From the NCBI GenBank assembly GCA_902493385.1, contig CABUPO010000003.1, positions 186,001 through 250,000 on the forward strand: DNA of 64,000 bases, read 5' to 3'. The DNA is from an uncultured Lachnospiraceae bacterium (GTDB taxonomy: Bacteria > Bacillota > Clostridia > Lachnospirales > Lachnospiraceae). Below the pieces are notes generated by a model, which saw only the letters and a program-made list of their open reading frames with translations, did no database searches and was not told the DNA's origin. The translations under genes and the position numbers were made by a program. This document shows, piece after piece, positions 37,212 to 45,726 of this stretch (position 1 is its first letter; every line of letters begins with the position of its first letter).

Positions 37212-37961
37212 TTATTTATCAGAGGAATATTCCCCATAATTTCCATACCTGCCATACATACCATAGCCCTTATACTTTCTTTTTCTGTAGTATCCGCTAT
37301 AGTAACCCTTATATTTACCTTTTCCGTAAATATCGTACTTATTCAGGATAACTCCTATAATCTTACAGTCGGTAAGCTCAAGCTGCTTCTTTACTCCCTG
37401 TGCAAAACGATAGCTGATTACATCATTCTCAATAACAAGTATACTGCCGTCGCATACTTTCGTCAGTATTGCGGCGTCTATCACAGAACCAAGAGGCGGA
37501 GCGTCTATAATAATATAGTCATACTGCTCTTTTAACGTATTTATCATATCTGCAAAATAGCTATTGCCTATAAGCTCCGTAGGATTAGGCACAGACGGCC
37601 CTGCAAATATTACATGCATGTTCTCTATGTTAGTTTCACACATAACGTCGTCAAGCTTGCTCTGTCCTGAAAGATAATGTGAAAGCCCTTCAATCTTATG
37701 CTCTCCTGTTACTCCGTAACGACCGATAAGTACAGACTTTCGTAAATCGGCATCAATTAGCATAACCTTTTTTCCATCCTCCGCCAATGCCTGAGACAAT
37801 CTGAAAGCTATAGTAGATTTACCTTCATTGGGAGTACAGCTTGTAAGAAGTATCGTCTTGACATCGTCGCCGCAAAAGGACAGATTGGTCCTTAAAGTCT
37901 TATATGCCTCATTAATTCTGTATTCCAAATCATCTGACTTTCCGAATTCAACTTTATTCAT
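37212..37961 (-). CDS. CpsD/CapB-family protein tyrosine kinase
   Basis: Bacterial tyrosine kinase controlling exopolysaccharide polymerisation. The 249-aa protein has Walker A CTPNEGKST, Walker A' VMLIDADLRKS and Walker B YIIIDAPPLGS. The C-terminal tail carries more than ten Tyr residues among Gly and Lys (GKYKGYYSGYYRKRKYKGYG), the autophosphorylation cluster. The activating membrane partner is the Wzz-like protein encoded 11 bases upstream; the PHP phosphatase above it would reverse the phosphorylation. Confidence 0.93.
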   Translation of the reverse strand: MNKVEFGKSDDLEYRINEAYKTLRTNLSFCGDDVKTILLTSCTPNEGKSTIAFRLSQALAEDGKKVMLIDADLRKSVLIGRYGVTGEHKIEGLSHYLSGQSKLDDVMCETNIENMHVIFAGPSVPNPTELIGNSYFADMINTLKEQYDYIIIDAPPLGSVIDAAILTKVCDGSILVIENDVISYRFAQGVKKQLELTDCKIIGVILNKYDIYGKGKYKGYYSGYYRKRKYKGYGMYGRYGNYGEYSSDK

Positions 37962-37972
37962 AACAAATCTCC

Positions 37973-38716
37973 TTATTCTATGCTACTTTTCTTCCCCAAA
38001 CGTTTACGTTCATCTATTCTTATCTGCTCAACCTTTCCCTCTTCTACAGGTATAGCTGCAAGCACATTAAGCTTAAGATATTTTTCAACATCCTCAGGCG
38101 AATGAATGCTGTCGTTCATAAGGTGAAGTATAATAAATATTGCTGCGGCTATAATCGCGCCTAACAATCCGGCAGCAAAAACATTCTTTTTAAGATTAGG
38201 ACTAATCGGATTAGCCGCAATTCTTCCTGTTTCATATATATTCGGCTCCTCAACGTCCATTATTTCAGAAATTCTCTGAACAGACACCTGTGCAACCTCA
38301 TCTACAATAGCCTTAGCGATTCTTGGGTCTTTGTTCACGGCTGTAATGTTAAGCATCCTTGTATCAGAAGGATTATTAATACTTACACTTGACCTTAACT
38401 CCTCAACCGTAACTTCATTTTCCAGTCCGAGATTCTTTATTACCCTTTCCATAACAGTACGGCTTTTAATCATTTCCATATAATCGCTTGTAAGAGATGA
38501 ACCCACCATAAAATCCGAATATGAAACAACAGATTCCTTTGAAAGAACATAAATACTTGACGACGACGAATACATCGGCGTAATCATATAATGCGTAAAT
38601 ACACCCGCGCCAATTCCAAAAATCAACGCCGAAAGAATTATAAGCAGAAGCTTTGACCTTATAACATAAAATAATTCCATTATATTAATTTCAAATTCAT
38701 CATTTGACTGTTCCAT
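37973..38716 (-). CDS. Wzz/CpsC-family chain-length and kinase-adaptor protein
   Basis: A 247-aa membrane protein with two terminal helices (LLIILSALIFGIGAGVFTHY and VFAAGLLGAIIAAAIFIILH) and an extracytoplasmic loop of about 140 residues, as in CpsC/YveK. Such proteins set polymer length and activate the CpsD kinase. The basic tail (VEQIRIDERKRLGKKSS) is the expected kinase-contact region. It is preceded by AAGGAGAG and lies between the phosphatase and the kinase gene. Confidence 0.9.
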   Translation of the reverse strand: MEQSNDEFEINIMELFYVIRSKLLLIILSALIFGIGAGVFTHYMITPMYSSSSSIYVLSKESVVSYSDFMVGSSLTSDYMEMIKSRTVMERVIKNLGLENEVTVEELRSSVSINNPSDTRMLNITAVNKDPRIAKAIVDEVAQVSVQRISEIMDVEEPNIYETGRIAANPISPNLKKNVFAAGLLGAIIAAAIFIILHLMNDSIHSPEDVEKYLKLNVLAAIPVEEGKVEQIRIDERKRLGKKSSIE

Positions 38717-38741
38717 AACAACTCTCCTTGTATATATTTAT

Positions 38742-39473
38742 TTACAAAAAATTATTCTTTTTCAGTATATAAGGATTAGTAAACAATAATTTATCCAATA
38801 CATCATCAGATATTTTCTTCCTGAGTATATCAACCGCGTCCTTCATTACAGGCGCGCGCCAGCTGGCACAGTGGCAGTCGCTTCCCAGAAATTGTATATA
38901 TCCTCCTTTAATAAGCTTCCTGCAAAAGGATGCTTCAGAGCTCATCCTTGCCATAACTGAATCAGCATTCACCTGTAAAGCAACGCCAAGCTCACGAAGC
39001 TGCCTTATTTCAGTCATATTGCGGTACAGACAGTAATATCTTTCAATATGTGCAAGTATTGGCCTGTAGCCTGCATTAACAAGATTCTGCAGAGCCTTAT
39101 ACATCTCATTATAGCCTATACCATAATTAAATTCCACTAAAACATACCGGGAATTTCCCATTGTAAATATTTCCTGCCTGTCAAGAAGGCTAATCGTACT
39201 GTGTCCGTAATATATCTCATTCCCTAAAATAAGTTCAATTCCGTCGCTTCCTGTCTTTGCCGCAACTTCCCTTAGCATCTCATATTGGTTTACAAGAAAC
39301 TGCTTATCATATTTTTCTTTTCCCGAATTGTAATGAGGCGTCGCATACATCGTACGGATTCCCTGCTCATAAGCAATATTAAGCATTGCAATTGATTCTT
39401 CAAGGCTTTTTGAGCCGTCGTCCACTTCCGGAATTATATGAGAATGAATATCAACATATCCGGCATCGGCCAT
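38742..39473 (-). CDS. PHP-type protein tyrosine phosphatase (CpsB/YwqE)
   Basis: Manganese-dependent phosphatase that removes phosphate from CpsD-type kinases. The 243-aa protein has the PHP motifs YVDIHSHIIPEVDDGS, ATPHYNSGKEKYD, PILAHIERYYCL and FLGSDCHCASWR, all with metal-binding His/Asp/Glu. The start at 39473 has GGAGG 8 bases upstream; the in-frame start at 39518 would overlap the preceding gene. Confidence 0.93.
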   Translation of the reverse strand: MADAGYVDIHSHIIPEVDDGSKSLEESIAMLNIAYEQGIRTMYATPHYNSGKEKYDKQFLVNQYEMLREVAAKTGSDGIELILGNEIYYGHSTISLLDRQEIFTMGNSRYVLVEFNYGIGYNEMYKALQNLVNAGYRPILAHIERYYCLYRNMTEIRQLRELGVALQVNADSVMARMSSEASFCRKLIKGGYIQFLGSDCHCASWRAPVMKDAVDILRKKISDDVLDKLLFTNPYILKKNNFL

Positions 39474-39492
39474 ACCACGCACCTCCAAAAAT

Positions 39493-40335
39493 CTATATAG
39501 CTTTCTTTCTAAATACATAAGTTATAAGTAAACTGATACAGCACAGCATTATACCCCCGAACGCTATAATATAACCCTGTGAAAACGCACTGGAAATATA
39601 CATACGCATTACATCATAATATGTTCCGTCTCCGTCTATCAAACCCATAAATGTTCGTTTTGCATATAATGACGCAAAAACCGTTACAATACAGCCCGGC
39701 AATAAACCATATGTACAGAATCTTATTGCTCTGTATTTTCTTGCATGCAGTAAAAGCAGCAATACAGCACATATGATAATTACAGCTATTGAAGCAATTA
39801 CCACAGGCTTTAACATATTATTATATTTAGCCGAAAACTCCATATATGGATTAATGAATTCAAAAGAAATATTGCTTTTATATATAGCCGCCGCCTCCGA
39901 AGCCATGCCGCTTATATAACGCTCAAGCTTTTCGTCCGGAGTAATTCCCTGTCCCCTAAGATACTCTGTAACATTATCCTTAAACTTTGTTTCAAGCATT
40001 TCCGTATCATACGATACTGGTTTGTTATTCAGGGTGTTAGATATATAACTGCTGGTATCTATACTCATCATACTGTCAGTCACAACACCTTCAGCCAGAT
40101 TCTCTGGCAGTCCGGCTTCCGTAAGCAGATTCTCTATTCCATTATTAAGAATTTTTAATCTGTATTCATAATAATTACCTTTATGCATACTGCTTTCAAT
40201 TACTGACGGATTAAATAATCCAAGCTTTAAGGTAACGCACATAAATATTAAAACCGTACAAATCATAATGAAAAAAGACATCAGATAACTTAGTACACTT
40301 TTAGTTCTGTGATGAATATGATGCTTTTTACTCAA
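39493..40335 (-). CDS. Four-helix membrane protein of unknown function in the surface locus
   Basis: About 281 aa. One hydrophobic helix near the N-terminus (VLSYLMSFFIMICTVLIFMC), an extracytoplasmic region of about 140 residues, then three helices. No known family. GGAGGTGAT is followed after 4 bases by a TTG (40335), which I take as start; ATG at 40341 is only 2 bases from the core. The gene overlaps the sortase stop and ends just before the phosphatase gene, so it belongs to this locus. Confidence 0.72.
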   Translation of the reverse strand: MSKKHHIHHRTKSVLSYLMSFFIMICTVLIFMCVTLKLGLFNPSVIESSMHKGNYYEYRLKILNNGIENLLTEAGLPENLAEGVVTDSMMSIDTSSYISNTLNNKPVSYDTEMLETKFKDNVTEYLRGQGITPDEKLERYISGMASEAAAIYKSNISFEFINPYMEFSAKYNNMLKPVVIASIAVIIICAVLLLLLHARKYRAIRFCTYGLLPGCIVTVFASLYAKRTFMGLIDGDGTYYDVMRMYISSAFSQGYIIAFGGIMLCCISLLITYVFRKKAI

Positions 40336-41008
40336 TATCATCACCTCCCACCTGCGGGCCGCTTATCTTTACACATGTATATAATATTTTTTCAGTACGT
40401 TTGCTTTCTGTCTGTCCAAAAGGATAACAGGTATATAACACAAGGCGTTCTTCACTATCCTCAGAATCGTCCAATTTATAGTCTGCACCTGATACAACGC
40501 TTATCTCTGAAATATTATATTCATATATGCCATAAGTACATTTTACAATAATACTGTCGCCAATCTGCGCGTTTGCAAGCGGCGAAAAAAATGTCGTATC
40601 ATGTCCTCCGACCAAAACAACTCCTCCCTGGCCCGGAAACTCTGAGGAAACAGACTGGCACGCTCCTTTAAGAAGAAGCTTATCGTTATCTCCATAATAC
40701 AATGGTACGGATAACCCTATTCTTTCACAGATTATTTCACCATATTTTTCTGAAAGCTCAGGTTCATACCAATCATTTGATTCTATCGTTCCGTCAGAAG
40801 TATCTGAAAATACTGTCTCAGAATCAGCATCATCTTCCTCTGTCAGAGAGTCCTCCTTATATTCTCCCGATACTACGGCATAAACAAAATCTGCGCTGAG
40901 ACTGCCAAGCGCAAACCTTCCCGCCAAAGCATATATTGCAATACCTATGACAGAAAAAGAAAGTGATACTATAAAATACTTTAATACTCTTTGTTTTTTA
41001 TGATTCAT
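40328..41008 (-). CDS. Sortase (class D-like)
   Basis: Membrane transpeptidase that joins surface proteins to the cell wall. The 226-aa protein has an N-terminal membrane helix, an acidic linker, and the sortase core: catalytic His in VLVGGHDTTFFSPL, catalytic Cys in LVLYTCYPFG and a downstream Arg in KRTEKILYTC. The start at 41008 has AAGGA 6 bases upstream; the in-frame start at 41032 has none. The gene overlaps the one above by 11 bases, and that gene encodes a probable substrate. Confidence 0.9.
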   Translation of the reverse strand: MNHKKQRVLKYFIVSLSFSVIGIAIYALAGRFALGSLSADFVYAVVSGEYKEDSLTEEDDADSETVFSDTSDGTIESNDWYEPELSEKYGEIICERIGLSVPLYYGDNDKLLLKGACQSVSSEFPGQGGVVLVGGHDTTFFSPLANAQIGDSIIVKCTYGIYEYNISEISVVSGADYKLDDSEDSEERLVLYTCYPFGQTESKRTEKILYTCVKISGPQVGGDDIE

Positions 41009-41648
41009 TAAGCTTCCTTCTTTCGGATACAATAAATACTACCGCAAAAAGCGCCGTACATACAAATACAGCTGCAAACGATAACAGACATATATTAATC
41101 TCCCAGTCAGATAAACCTGTATTCTTAAGCACTCCATCCATGCTTACAACAACCTCTCCCTGATTGTTATAAGCTTCGGCTTTGCCTTCTGTACCGTAGC
41201 TTACCGACCCAGGCGCAGGCGTAACCTTATTAATCTCAGATACATCGTTAATCCCCTGTCTTCTTTGCTCAGGCGATACTTCCGTTATCTCAATATCAGC
41301 TTCCTTATCAAGATCATCCTGCAAAGTTCCTGATTTTACAATATACCCTTCATTAACACCCGTTTCAATATTAGCATATATCGCACTTATGGCTTTATCA
41401 GCCTGGCTTTCGGTAAGATTAATATCAGATCTGCAAAGATATGCAATCAACTGATCTACATATTCCTGTCTTGCAGTATATAACTCGTTATTATATGAAA
41501 AGCCACCCGTTGCAACACTGATTACGCGCGCTTCGTTACTGTTAATGCCTCCATCCGCAGATACTTTCTCAGAGGAAAATATCATGCCGACAAAAACAGC
41601 ACATATAACAAATATAAAATAATTTTTTTTATAAAGCTTTGCAAGCAA
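40998..41648 (-). CDS. Secreted protein with LKNTG-type cell-wall sorting signal
   Basis: A 216-aa protein with an N-terminal signal peptide (about residues 1-31). The C-terminus has LKNTG, a hydrophobic helix (INICLLSFAAVFVCTALFAV) and a basic tail (SERRKLNES): the layout of a sortase substrate, with LKNTG in place of LPxTG. The middle part is helical and acidic, including ESQADKAISAIYANIETGVN. No domain recognised. It overlaps the sortase gene by 11 bases, which supports a dedicated enzyme-substrate pair. Confidence 0.8.
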   Translation of the reverse strand: MLAKLYKKNYFIFVICAVFVGMIFSSEKVSADGGINSNEARVISVATGGFSYNNELYTARQEYVDQLIAYLCRSDINLTESQADKAISAIYANIETGVNEGYIVKSGTLQDDLDKEADIEITEVSPEQRRQGINDVSEINKVTPAPGSVSYGTEGKAEAYNNQGEVVVSMDGVLKNTGLSDWEINICLLSFAAVFVCTALFAVVFIVSERRKLNES

Positions 41649-41674
41649 TGCTCATTTCATCCTTTCGATAAAAA

Positions 41675-42874
41675 CTATTGTCCTGCTATAACTATATGAT
41701 CAAGTGTATTGCCTTCAGCTATCATTATTCCAAACTGCGAATTATATATATCATCATTGATTTTGCCCGAAAAATAATATACAACCCCTGTATCAATAAA
41801 TGTCAGCTTCCAGCTGTCTTTTTTGTTTCTTCTCATTACATTAATTGTTCCTGCTGAATTTGTAACGCTTCCTGTCTCATTCTCAAGCCTGTTAAGGAAT
41901 TCCATAACGCTTTTATCAGCTGAATATGAATACCCGTCTATAGAAGCGCTCATATGTCCTGAATACTGCTTATTAAACAGATAGACTGTTCTGTTCTCTC
42001 CGTCAGCATTTGATACGACAAAAGCAGCGGCAAGCGGATTAGCGGGATCCGGAACAACAGACTGGACATATTCCTCTATAGTCTGCGGAGGTTTTGGGGT
42101 TGCCGTAGGAACCATAGAAGGCTGTGCAGTGTAATCAGGAGTTTCTGTAACATCCGGCTCCTTAGTTATATCCGGAGCATCTGAAGGAGCTTTTGTCGGC
42201 GCTTCATCAGGTACAGGCGTCTTGATTACAACAATGTTATTAAAACCACCCATTCCGTCACTAAGATCGCCTACAACATTATCATTATTATCCTGTACTA
42301 CAACAGTTACCTTAGCAGACATTTTTCTGCCGCCATTATCCGTAGCTTTGGTTACTGCCGATATAGTAGTAACACCCGGATTCTTTGGCGTTATTAACCC
42401 TTTATTGCTTACAGAAACAATATTATTATCCAAAACTGTGTATTCAATATCTTTGTACAATACATTTTTCGGCGATACATCTGCATTAATCGTTCCGGTC
42501 TGTCCCATCTTCAATAATATAGTTGCAGCGCCTGTAATCTTTATTCCCGTTACATGTTCTCCCACTTTAATTCTGCATACAGCTTTTGCCTTACTGTTCT
42601 TTTTCCTGATTGTTATTCTGACATTTCCTGCTTTTTTTGCTTTTACTTTACCTGTTTTACTAACCTTTGCAATCTTCTTGTCAGAAGACTTGTAAGTACA
42701 TTTTTTTAGTTTAAATTTGTATGTATCCCCTACATACATTTCAAGCTTCTTAGCCTTAAGCTTAATTTTACTTTTGGCCTGCTGTATTGAATAATTGCAT
42801 GAAAATGCCAACAGTATGCAAAAAGCACTTACAAAAAACAATATATACTGCTTTTTTAAATATTTGGCTGACAT
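41675..42874 (-). CDS. Secreted Ig-like (BIG2) domain protein
   Basis: About 399 aa. A signal peptide or anchor (ILFFVSAFCILLAFSC, possible lipidation at Cys) is followed by a Lys-rich BIG2-like domain (YVGDTYKFKLKKCTYKSSDK, KAGNVRITIRKK) and a second one (VGEHVTGIKITGAATILLKM, NPGVTTISAVTKA). A Pro/Thr/Asp linker leads to a C-terminal region of about 130 residues. Likely an extracellular adhesin or polysaccharide-binding protein. The start at 42874 is taken as ATG; a GTG 12 bases upstream is too close to AAAGGA. Confidence 0.75.
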   Translation of the reverse strand: MSAKYLKKQYILFFVSAFCILLAFSCNYSIQQAKSKIKLKAKKLEMYVGDTYKFKLKKCTYKSSDKKIAKVSKTGKVKAKKAGNVRITIRKKNSKAKAVCRIKVGEHVTGIKITGAATILLKMGQTGTINADVSPKNVLYKDIEYTVLDNNIVSVSNKGLITPKNPGVTTISAVTKATDNGGRKMSAKVTVVVQDNNDNVVGDLSDGMGGFNNIVVIKTPVPDEAPTKAPSDAPDITKEPDVTETPDYTAQPSMVPTATPKPPQTIEEYVQSVVPDPANPLAAAFVVSNADGENRTVYLFNKQYSGHMSASIDGYSYSADKSVMEFLNRLENETGSVTNSAGTINVMRRNKKDSWKLTFIDTGVVYYFSGKINDDIYNSQFGIMIAEGNTLDHIVIAGQ

Positions 42875-42899
42875 CTTAATCCGCACGTCCTTTCAGCAG

Positions 42900-42935
42900 A
42901 GTACTCCATATATACTCTCGCATATATGGAGTACT
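42900..42935. repeat. Perfect 14-bp inverted repeat between two secreted-protein genes
   Basis: AGTACTCCATATAT (42900-42913) and its exact reverse complement (42922-42935) flank an 8-base loop. It lies after the 705-aa gene stop and just before the BIG2 gene. No U-run follows on the minus strand, so RNA processing or stability is as likely as termination. Confidence 0.65.
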
Positions 42936-42967
42936 TAAATTATTATATTCTGTTATTTACTAACAGC

Positions 42968-45085
42968 TTATTCGTTGACAACATATTCAACCTTAATGCC
43001 TTTTGCATCAACGAAACTCTTTGTTGCAAGAACTGTGTATTCATCTACGTTCTTGCCAATCTCAAACACATTACCATATGGCGTTGTAAGCGTCACGTCA
43101 TATCCGTCCGTACTCTTAACAAGCTTTACAACATATCCTGATACTCCGTTCTTTGTTCCGTATACTGTATTCTTATCGGAAGCATTAACAGAGAGGATAA
43201 CGTCATATGCAGGCGAAACAACATGAGCCGTTATATTGTTCTCATCCTTGGTAAAGTCAACTGTTGCATTCTTAACTATATCACCGTTAACAAATTCGAT
43301 TGCTCCTGTATTCTCTCCTGAAGCAGTATATGTGATTGAACCGTTGTCTCCAAGGAATTTGGTTATTGAGCCTCCTGTTTTATCAGAAACCTCTTTTGCA
43401 AAATCCCATATATACTCATATTCATCAATATACTGAGTCAAATCAGCAACATTGAATGATATTGCTCCATAAGGAGAATTATTGTCAACCGTAACGGTTA
43501 TATTATCTGACGCTGCAGGAATTTTATATTCATATGCGTCAGTATCAGTAAGCAGCTTGATAGACTTAACATTAAGAGATGTAAATTTATCTGAATATGT
43601 TGCAGCCTTTACGAAAATATAAGTACAGTTATCGGTTGCTGTAACGGTTCCTGAAACAGCTCCTGCTGTAGGACCAAGTATATTAGTCTTGGCAGAATCT
43701 ACAGGTCCGTTAATAAGATAGATTCTGGCGTCGCAGCCCATGCTTTCGTACAGCATCTCAATATCCATGCTTTCACCTGCTGCAAGCGTAAGCTCTTCAG
43801 GAATCGGAATCATAAAGCCTGAGAATCCACCGTCATTGGCATAAGAAACACTTCCGTCCTCAGCTTTATTTACAACAGCGCCATCCTGTCCTACTACTAT
43901 AACTGATGAAGGATCAATATCTAAAGCATCACCTGTTTTTACAGTGGAATCCGTTGGTATAACAGGTATAGGGGTGCCGACTTCGGTTTTGTCAGAATAA
44001 AGCTTAATAGATTTGATTGTAATCTGTCCGCCGTTACTATTTCCTCCATCAAATGTCGGAGCATATATATCAAGGCGCGTCATAAACTCGTTCCAGTCTT
44101 CAAGGTCTGCAAACTTGACAATGCATACGCAGTCGCCTGCATATTCCGGAAGGTATTCCGGTCCCATGTCGTATTTGGTAGTATCTCCGGAATTCCAAGG
44201 CTCATCCCAGTTAATGTTCTTATCATATACCGAAAGTCCTCTGTTGCCGTCTGAGTTAGAATATACAATCTCAACATACTTATAATAATCAGTTATTCTG
44301 TCAGCTTCCGGAACTGTAAATGAAACGTCAGGATATGACCCGTCAAATGTAACGGTTATGCTTCCATCATCATTCACAACCCATGTAGAGCTTCCGGCTG
44401 TTGTTATTGTATCCTTAAGGTTAACGTCATAACTCTTTGCTCCGTTTGGCCAAGGTCTTTCAACCGGCGGCTGTGTATACGGAACATGCGTAGGCGTTGC
44501 CGTAGGAGTTGGAGTCGGAGGCTTAGGAGAATTGGTAACTCTAGGTGTCGGCGTAGCGTCAGAGCCCGGTACCGTAGGTGTAACTGTAGGTTCTGCAGTC
44601 TGTGTGGCCTGTGGAGCTGTCGGCTGTACCGGCGCCGTAGGCTGTACTGCTGCTGCAGGAACAACATTAATCTTACATTTAATTTTGGCAATCTTCTTGC
44701 CGAATCTGTATACCTTGGCTTTAAGAGTAGCCTTGCCAGGCGTAATACCCTTAACAACTGCATAAGACTTCTTTCCATTGGAACGCTTCTTTGAAATCTT
44801 TGCAACCTTCTTTTTATTAATACTCCATTTTACGGTATACTTATAAACTCTCTTACCGTTTTTACCTGTTAATGCAGGCGCTGCTGCGGCAGATTGTTTT
44901 GTCTTCTTAACTTTTTTAGCGTTCTTAAGACGTATCTTTACCGTTTTTCCTGCTTCAACAGTTGCTTTTTTCTTGCTCAGCACAGGCTTATACGGCTTTT
45001 CTTTGGCATCTGCGTTAGATACTGAAACAGAAGTCACAACCAAAGCAGCACAAAGAGCAATAGATAATGCTTTAAACTTTTTCAT
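42968..45085 (-). CDS. Large secreted surface protein with Lys-rich Ig-like N-domain and beta-rich modules
   Basis: A 705-aa protein with a signal peptide (KALSIALCAALVVTSVSVSN). Residues about 30-150 are very basic and resemble a BIG2-type domain. A Pro/Thr linker (repeats of TPTPTATP type, about 150-205) leads to two beta-rich modules of carbohydrate-binding appearance (DGSITVTFDGSYPDVSFTVP; SMDIEMLYESMGCDARIYLI) and a C-terminal domain. No sorting signal. The ATG at 45085 lacks a clear ribosome-binding site; a short leader ORF with a good site overlaps it. Confidence 0.8.
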   Translation of the reverse strand: MKKFKALSIALCAALVVTSVSVSNADAKEKPYKPVLSKKKATVEAGKTVKIRLKNAKKVKKTKQSAAAAPALTGKNGKRVYKYTVKWSINKKKVAKISKKRSNGKKSYAVVKGITPGKATLKAKVYRFGKKIAKIKCKINVVPAAAVQPTAPVQPTAPQATQTAEPTVTPTVPGSDATPTPRVTNSPKPPTPTPTATPTHVPYTQPPVERPWPNGAKSYDVNLKDTITTAGSSTWVVNDDGSITVTFDGSYPDVSFTVPEADRITDYYKYVEIVYSNSDGNRGLSVYDKNINWDEPWNSGDTTKYDMGPEYLPEYAGDCVCIVKFADLEDWNEFMTRLDIYAPTFDGGNSNGGQITIKSIKLYSDKTEVGTPIPVIPTDSTVKTGDALDIDPSSVIVVGQDGAVVNKAEDGSVSYANDGGFSGFMIPIPEELTLAAGESMDIEMLYESMGCDARIYLINGPVDSAKTNILGPTAGAVSGTVTATDNCTYIFVKAATYSDKFTSLNVKSIKLLTDTDAYEYKIPAASDNITVTVDNNSPYGAISFNVADLTQYIDEYEYIWDFAKEVSDKTGGSITKFLGDNGSITYTASGENTGAIEFVNGDIVKNATVDFTKDENNITAHVVSPAYDVILSVNASDKNTVYGTKNGVSGYVVKLVKSTDGYDVTLTTPYGNVFEIGKNVDEYTVLATKSFVDAKGIKVEYVVNE

Positions 45086-45132
45086 ATAGCTTCTATGTAT
45101 AATATATCAGTCAGGCACAATATACCATACAT
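45082..45132 (-). other. Candidate leader ORFs overlapping the start of the 705-aa gene
   Basis: AAAGGAG (45135-45141, minus strand) precedes two ATGs. The one at 45128 (6-base spacing) codes for five residues, MVYCA. The one at 45132 (2-base spacing) codes for 16 residues and its TGA overlaps the ATG of the surface-protein gene. Coupled translation is possible because that gene has no good site of its own. Confidence 0.35.
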
Positions 45133-45248
45133 TTCTCCTTTCCATTACAATAATAATTGCATATTCAACAACAACTTCACTGCAATCAAAACAAAAGCCG
45201 CCTGACCAGCATATGTATTAATTATATTGCAGGATATCTTATTCAAAC

Positions 45249-45277
45249 ATGATACACTAAATAATCCGTTTAGTCAA
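45249..45277 (-). promoter_or_regulatory. Sigma-A-like promoter of the surface/exopolysaccharide locus
   Basis: Minus strand TTGACT (45272-45277), 17-base spacer, TATCAT (45249-45254). Transcription would start near 45242, giving a leader of about 155 bases before the 705-aa gene. The rest of this 245-base gap holds a long-range 7-bp repeat pair (45110-45116 and 45200-45206) and no known riboswitch. Confidence 0.6.
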
Positions 45278-45330
45278 TACAAAATGCAATTCAGACAGCC
45301 AAAATACAATCTCGGTTATATAATATTATG

Positions 45331-45561
45331 TTATTCTATTCCTTTATCCCTGAGATAATTGATTACATCTGCAACCGTATCAAGCTCCTCGTAATCATCC
45401 ATAGGAATCTCTATGGAATATTCTTCCTCCAAAGCCATAACAAGTTCAAACAAATCAAGTGAATCCGCTCCGAGATCATCTTTAAATGACGCAGATTCAG
45501 TCACTTCATCTTCACTGACATTAAGCTGTGAGGCTATTATCTCCTTCATTTTTTCCAACAT
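45331..45561 (-). CDS. acpP: Acyl carrier protein
   Basis: A 76-aa acyl carrier protein for fatty-acid synthesis. It has the phosphopantetheine attachment site [18 protein letters not shown] (Ser in DSL) and the acidic four-helix pattern ([20 protein letters not shown]). GGAGAG lies upstream of the ATG. It stands apart from other fab genes and is divergent from tyrA, so it could be a second ACP; this cannot be decided here. Confidence 0.93.
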   Translation of the reverse strand: MLEKMKEIIASQLNVSEDEVTESASFKDDLGADSLDLFELVMALEEEYSIEIPMDDYEELDTVADVINYLRDKGIE

Positions 45562-45664
45562 GAATCTCTCTCCTTTAAATTTTATACCAAATTATAATTC
45601 AGAGTAATATAGTTCGTACTGTTTGTCAAGTATATATTAATGTCTTATTCACTATACAATATAT

Positions 45665-45693
45665 TTGACATTTTTTCATGCTGATGATAGCAT
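45665..45693 (+). promoter_or_regulatory. Sigma-A-like promoter for tyrA
   Basis: TTGACA (45665-45670), 17-base spacer, TAGCAT (45688-45693), about 33 bases before the GTG start. The -35 is perfect, the -10 four of six. Confidence 0.5.
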
Positions 45694-45726
45694 AAATCAG
45701 ACCCCAAAAATACAGGAGGAGATTTC

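Noticed and set aside
44460..44640. Pro/Thr-coding repeats as a CRISPR or satellite array
   Set aside because: The repetition comes from low-complexity codons of a secreted linker; there are no regular repeat-spacer units.
44486..44805. Arg-rich open frames opposite and beside the large surface-protein gene
   Set aside because: They are mirror or shifted readings of the Pro/Thr-rich linker of the 42968-45085 gene, with no ribosome-binding site or family.
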